DNA of 64,000 bases from Trochalopteron elliotii (lineage: Eukaryota; Chordata; Aves; Passeriformes; Leiothrichidae): contig JANPWX010000054.1 in NCBI GenBank assembly GCA_024734555.1, positions 5,032,249 to 5,096,248 of the forward strand, in the 5' to 3' direction. A model generated the notes under the pieces. It saw only the letters and a program-made list of their open reading frames with translations. It did not search any database and was not told where the DNA came from. The position numbers were made by a program, and so were the translations under genes. Shown here piece by piece: positions 63,291 to 64,000 of this stretch; position 1 is the first letter of the stretch, and every line of letters begins with the position of its first letter.

Positions 63291-64000
63291 CTGCAGGCAT
63301 GTTATATAAATCCTTCTGAGAAAAGTCTATCCCAGTTCAATTTTAGGGACTTCTGTGAACTAATCTGACCGCCATGATTTCAGTTTCCCCACCACTGAGG
63401 AGGATGCAGTAACACTTGCTTACCTTCAGCTCCAAAGGCAGTACCCTTTAGCTGTCTTCTTCAATCCAGGACAGCCCATGAGCCTGCTGGTTCCCTCATT
63501 TAATGACTGAGTAGATTAATCAGTTCACAGAACTTGTTAAAACTAGTCAAGAGAGAAGAGGAATGGGGATAATTGGCTAAATCCGAGCTTTTGAAAATAT
63601 CCAGGGCTCTGATTCATGACTAAGGACAGTTTGCATTGAGGTGGCAATCCTGCAGTCCTGCTCCAGATGACTGTAGGGTAAGTGCAACTATTTTTGTGGC
63701 AGCTGCTGAGTAACCACAAATTACAGCCTGATGTATTACAGAAACCCAGAGGGTAGTCTCGGTTTATCTCAATACTCTGGGCTCTAAGACTGTGATATTT
63801 CAACTTTTGCTTGTTGTAGAAGTACCCAAACAGCCCAGTGCATTCTCTGCTTCTGACACAGAAGGGTAGGAGCTGCTACATCGATCTTCTGTGACTCACA
63901 CTTTTTGCAACTGTTATTGCAATAACAATCTAAGTGCATGAAAATTTCAAATATTTATAGAGCTACTTTTTAAAAAAATAATTAATTAATTTCAAATTAA
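63291..64000. other. Non-coding DNA to the window end
   Basis: A minus-strand 86-codon frame at 63543-63803 has no recognised domain. The final 40 bases are a TTAA/ATTAATTAATT-rich AT stretch. Nothing else seen. Confidence 0.5.

Noticed and set aside
1..64000. tRNA, rRNA, CRISPR array, operon or phage-type gene cluster
   Set aside because: No cloverleaf boxes, rRNA stretches, regularly spaced identical repeats or consecutive long same-strand genes were seen; the window is vertebrate non-coding DNA.

Overview
The window looks like a non-coding stretch, intronic or intergenic, of a bird nuclear genome. It is AT-rich and CpG-poor, with very few recognisable interspersed repeats. The two mobile-element remnants I can place with reasonable confidence (about 21.0 kb and 59.45 kb) both end in the 3'-terminal signature of chicken-repeat-1 (CR1) LINEs, the dominant avian retroposon. 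I recognised no mammalian-type Alu, B1/B2 or L1 sequence and no operon-like or prokaryotic organisation. The exact species cannot be told from the sequence; a passerine or other neoavian bird is an inference only.

No complete protein-coding gene is supported. The open reading frames are short (at most about 120 codons), often overlap in several frames, and are what chance gives in 64 kb of AT-rich DNA. The best coding candidate is one 60-bp minus-strand exon at 32965-33024. It is flanked by AG and GT splice dinucleotides, has symmetrical phase 1/1, and encodes a segment containing YVAGLPEN, which resembles the YVGGLPE strand of laminin-G domains. If real, the window lies in large introns of a minus-strand gene. 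This remains unproven.

Layout. 0-8.7 kb is plain AT-rich DNA with a compound pentanucleotide microsatellite (4.2 kb) and A/C-rich tracts (4.9 and 5.6 kb). 8.73-9.40 kb is a diverged tandem array with a period of about 22-23 bp. 9.4-21 kb is mostly featureless, with a purine-rich tract, two small tandem duplications, a G-quadruplex motif at 16.6 kb and a CR1 3' end at 21.0 kb. 21-45 kb is mostly featureless, with the candidate exon at 33.0 kb and a nearly G-free A/C tract at 37.2 kb. 45-58 kb holds a TA-rich duplication, a pyrimidine tract, perfect short hairpins, a G11 run and another A/C tract. 58-64 kb has a second CR1 end and two GC-richer islands (62.0-62.3 and 62.75-63.29 kb), the second possibly LTR-derived.

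I found no convincing new biological system. The items most worth checking are the possible exon, the degenerate 22-23 bp array and the strand-asymmetric G-desert.
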